In this document: positions 10,319-11,220 of the stretch, piece by piece
Layout: each line of letters opens with the position of its first letter
Numbering within the stretch: position 1 is the first letter of the stretch
Origin: Baffinella frigidus
Lineage: Eukaryota; Cryptophyceae; Cryptomonadales; Baffinellaceae
Length of the DNA stretch: 11,220 nt
Assembly: GCA_026770585.1 (NCBI GenBank)
Contig: MU646841.1
Location: forward strand, 264,963 to 276,182
Direction of reading: 5' to 3'
Translations under genes and position numbers: made by a program
Notes under the pieces: model-generated
The model's database searches: none
The model's input: only the letters and a program-made list of their open reading frames with translations
Told to the model about the DNA's origin: nothing

Positions 10319-10511
10319 TTCTGCGGTAGAGCGTTTGCGGTAATTGCTGTCCGTTTTTGAGATCGTGTTTTCATGTTTTTGAGTTTTCATTTGTACCAGA
10401 AGTGTCCATTTAAAATGTTTTACGACCTCAACAATATTTTGAAACTCGCGAAAACACGAAAACCCGATGTCGAAAACGGACAAGATTTACCGCAAACGCT
10501 CTACCACTAGA
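10319..10511. mobile_element. Foldback element E10
   Basis: Arms pair through GGTAGAGCGTTTGCGGTAA, TGTCCGTTTT and CGTGTTTTC. Ends are T...A with flanks CATC and CATT (three of four match). The centre has TTTGTACCAGAAGTG and TCCATTTAAAATG, motifs shared with E1 and E4. Confidence 0.82.
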
Positions 10512-10697
10512 CATTTTTTTTTCCGCGCTGACGGCGGGTGTGGCATTTATACATGTTAGTGTACCAGCGCTGACGCTTCTGTGTATGAATTATACACTCT
10601 GGGAGGCGACACGCGAGCAGAAGATGCTCTAGACAGTCACCTACCCAGAGTCATATATCACCAAGCATACACCGTATACGAGAAAAAAAAACTGCTG

Positions 10698-10709
10698 GTC
10701 AGCGCTGAC
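10698..10709. repeat. Dispersed 12-bp palindrome GTCAGCGCTGAC
   Basis: Perfect copies occur at 8053-8064, 10062-10073 and 10698-10709. Partial ones lie near 9808, 10524, 10565 and 11034. Most are followed by GG or G. Confidence 0.8.
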
Positions 10710-10815
10710 GGCCGCGTTGGTACCCATCAACACCTAGTTCCTCTCGCTGGCGGGCTGGTGGGAGTAGAAGAGGCGGCGGGCGAGGGGCCCATCCGAGGAA
10801 GAAGAGGCTGTGAGA

Positions 10816-10869
10816 GACAGTGTGAGAGGGTGTGTGAGAGGGTGTGTGAGAGGGTGTGTGAGAGGGTGC
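10816..10869 (+). repeat. 12-bp tandem repeat GTGTGTGAGAGG
   Basis: About four and a half units; in one frame they encode repeated CERV. Confidence 0.9.
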
Positions 10870-10924
10870 CTCAGGAAGGCGTCCAGTTCCTCTGGCTCGC
10901 GGGCTTTCGGGGATGCGGGCGGTG

Positions 10925-10965
10925 CCACGCCAGATTCTTGGAAGGGGTCGCCAAACGTCAATTCC
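10925..10965 (+). repeat. 41-bp coding-like repeat, copy 2
   Basis: Same length as 9526-9566 with a few substitutions (GAGCC to GATTC, AAAAG to AAACG). No length change, which keeps one frame open in both. Confidence 0.8.
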
Positions 10966-11080
10966 CTGGAAGGAATAAGGGGGAATTGCTCACTTTTGGG
11001 ATAGTTCGGCGCCAAAGCGATCAAAAGGCCTTTCAGCGCTAACGCTCGCCCCACACCTCCACGCTTGACAGCTCAATGCT

Positions 11081-11197
11081 CAACCCTAAACCCTAAACCC
11101 TAAACGCTAAACCCTGAACCCTAAACCCTGAACCCTGAACCCTAAACCCTGAACCCTAAACCCTAAACCCTAAACCCTGAACCCTAAACCCTAAACC
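11081..11197 (-). repeat. Telomere-like block, C-rich on plus strand
   Basis: CCCTAAA and CCCTGAA units, the most regular such block in the window. It is bracketed by CTTGACAGCT on both sides (about 11064-11073 and 11201-11210). Confidence 0.95.
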
Positions 11198-11220
11198 AGG
11201 CTTGACAGCTTCAAGCCTCT

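Larger units (their letters stand above)
10560..11042 (+). other. Open frame of uncertain status
   Basis: A 160-codon open frame without a good ATG includes YELYTLGGDTRAEDALDSHL, a VSADGR segment at the GTCAGCGCTGAC palindrome, a CERV repeat from the 12-bp microsatellite and HARFLEGVAKRQF. It could contain exons of the plus-strand gene or be chance. No family recognised. Confidence 0.3.

Overview
This is nuclear DNA from a eukaryote. Coding sequence is split by GT-AG introns, and about a fifth of the window is degenerate Arabidopsis-type telomere repeat (TTTAGGG and variants). That repeat type is used by plants, green algae and several alveolates, including chromerids and dinoflagellates. The intron-rich layout and the telomere-like intron filler would suit an alga or alveolate, but the lineage is an inference and not proven here.

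Main result: most of the window is one gene on the minus strand, the N-terminal part of a dihydroxyacetone kinase (DAK/triokinase). No ordinary ORF shows it, because the exons are only 21 to 135 bp. Eight exons join in frame with no stop, 558 bases or 186 codons: 8524-8430, 7665-7602, 7369-7349 (a 21-bp microexon), 6732-6646, 5058-4924, 3169-3110, 2583-2530 and 941-900. The product carries the family landmarks in order: [72 protein letters not shown] and VAGAAA. The rest of the gene (the remainder of DAK1, including the substrate-binding histidine, and DAK2) lies beyond the left edge.

The introns are unusual. Most of those examined hold broken copies of a neighbouring exon together with its splice site: exon 2 (at least three copies), the microexon (one), exon 3 (three more in a 120-bp tandem array), exon 4 (five), exon 5 (one), exon 6 (three) and exon 7 (three). 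They also hold telomere-like blocks in both orientations, AT-rich minisatellites, and about ten foldback or MITE-like elements. Four of these elements begin with T, end with A and sit in perfect 4-bp target duplications (TACT, GGTT, AATT, GATT). One is a perfect 69-bp inverted repeat.

Right part: a second gene starts divergently at 8710 on the plus strand, with only 185 bp between the two ATGs, so the two probably share a bidirectional promoter. Two exons are readable (8710-8839 and 8937-9273) and encode an unrecognised Ala-rich protein. Beyond 9274 there are telomere-like blocks, three more inverted-repeat elements, a dispersed 12-bp palindrome (GTCAGCGCTGAC), a 41-bp coding-like repeat and an open frame of unknown value at 10560-11042. 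The window ends in C-rich telomere-like repeat.
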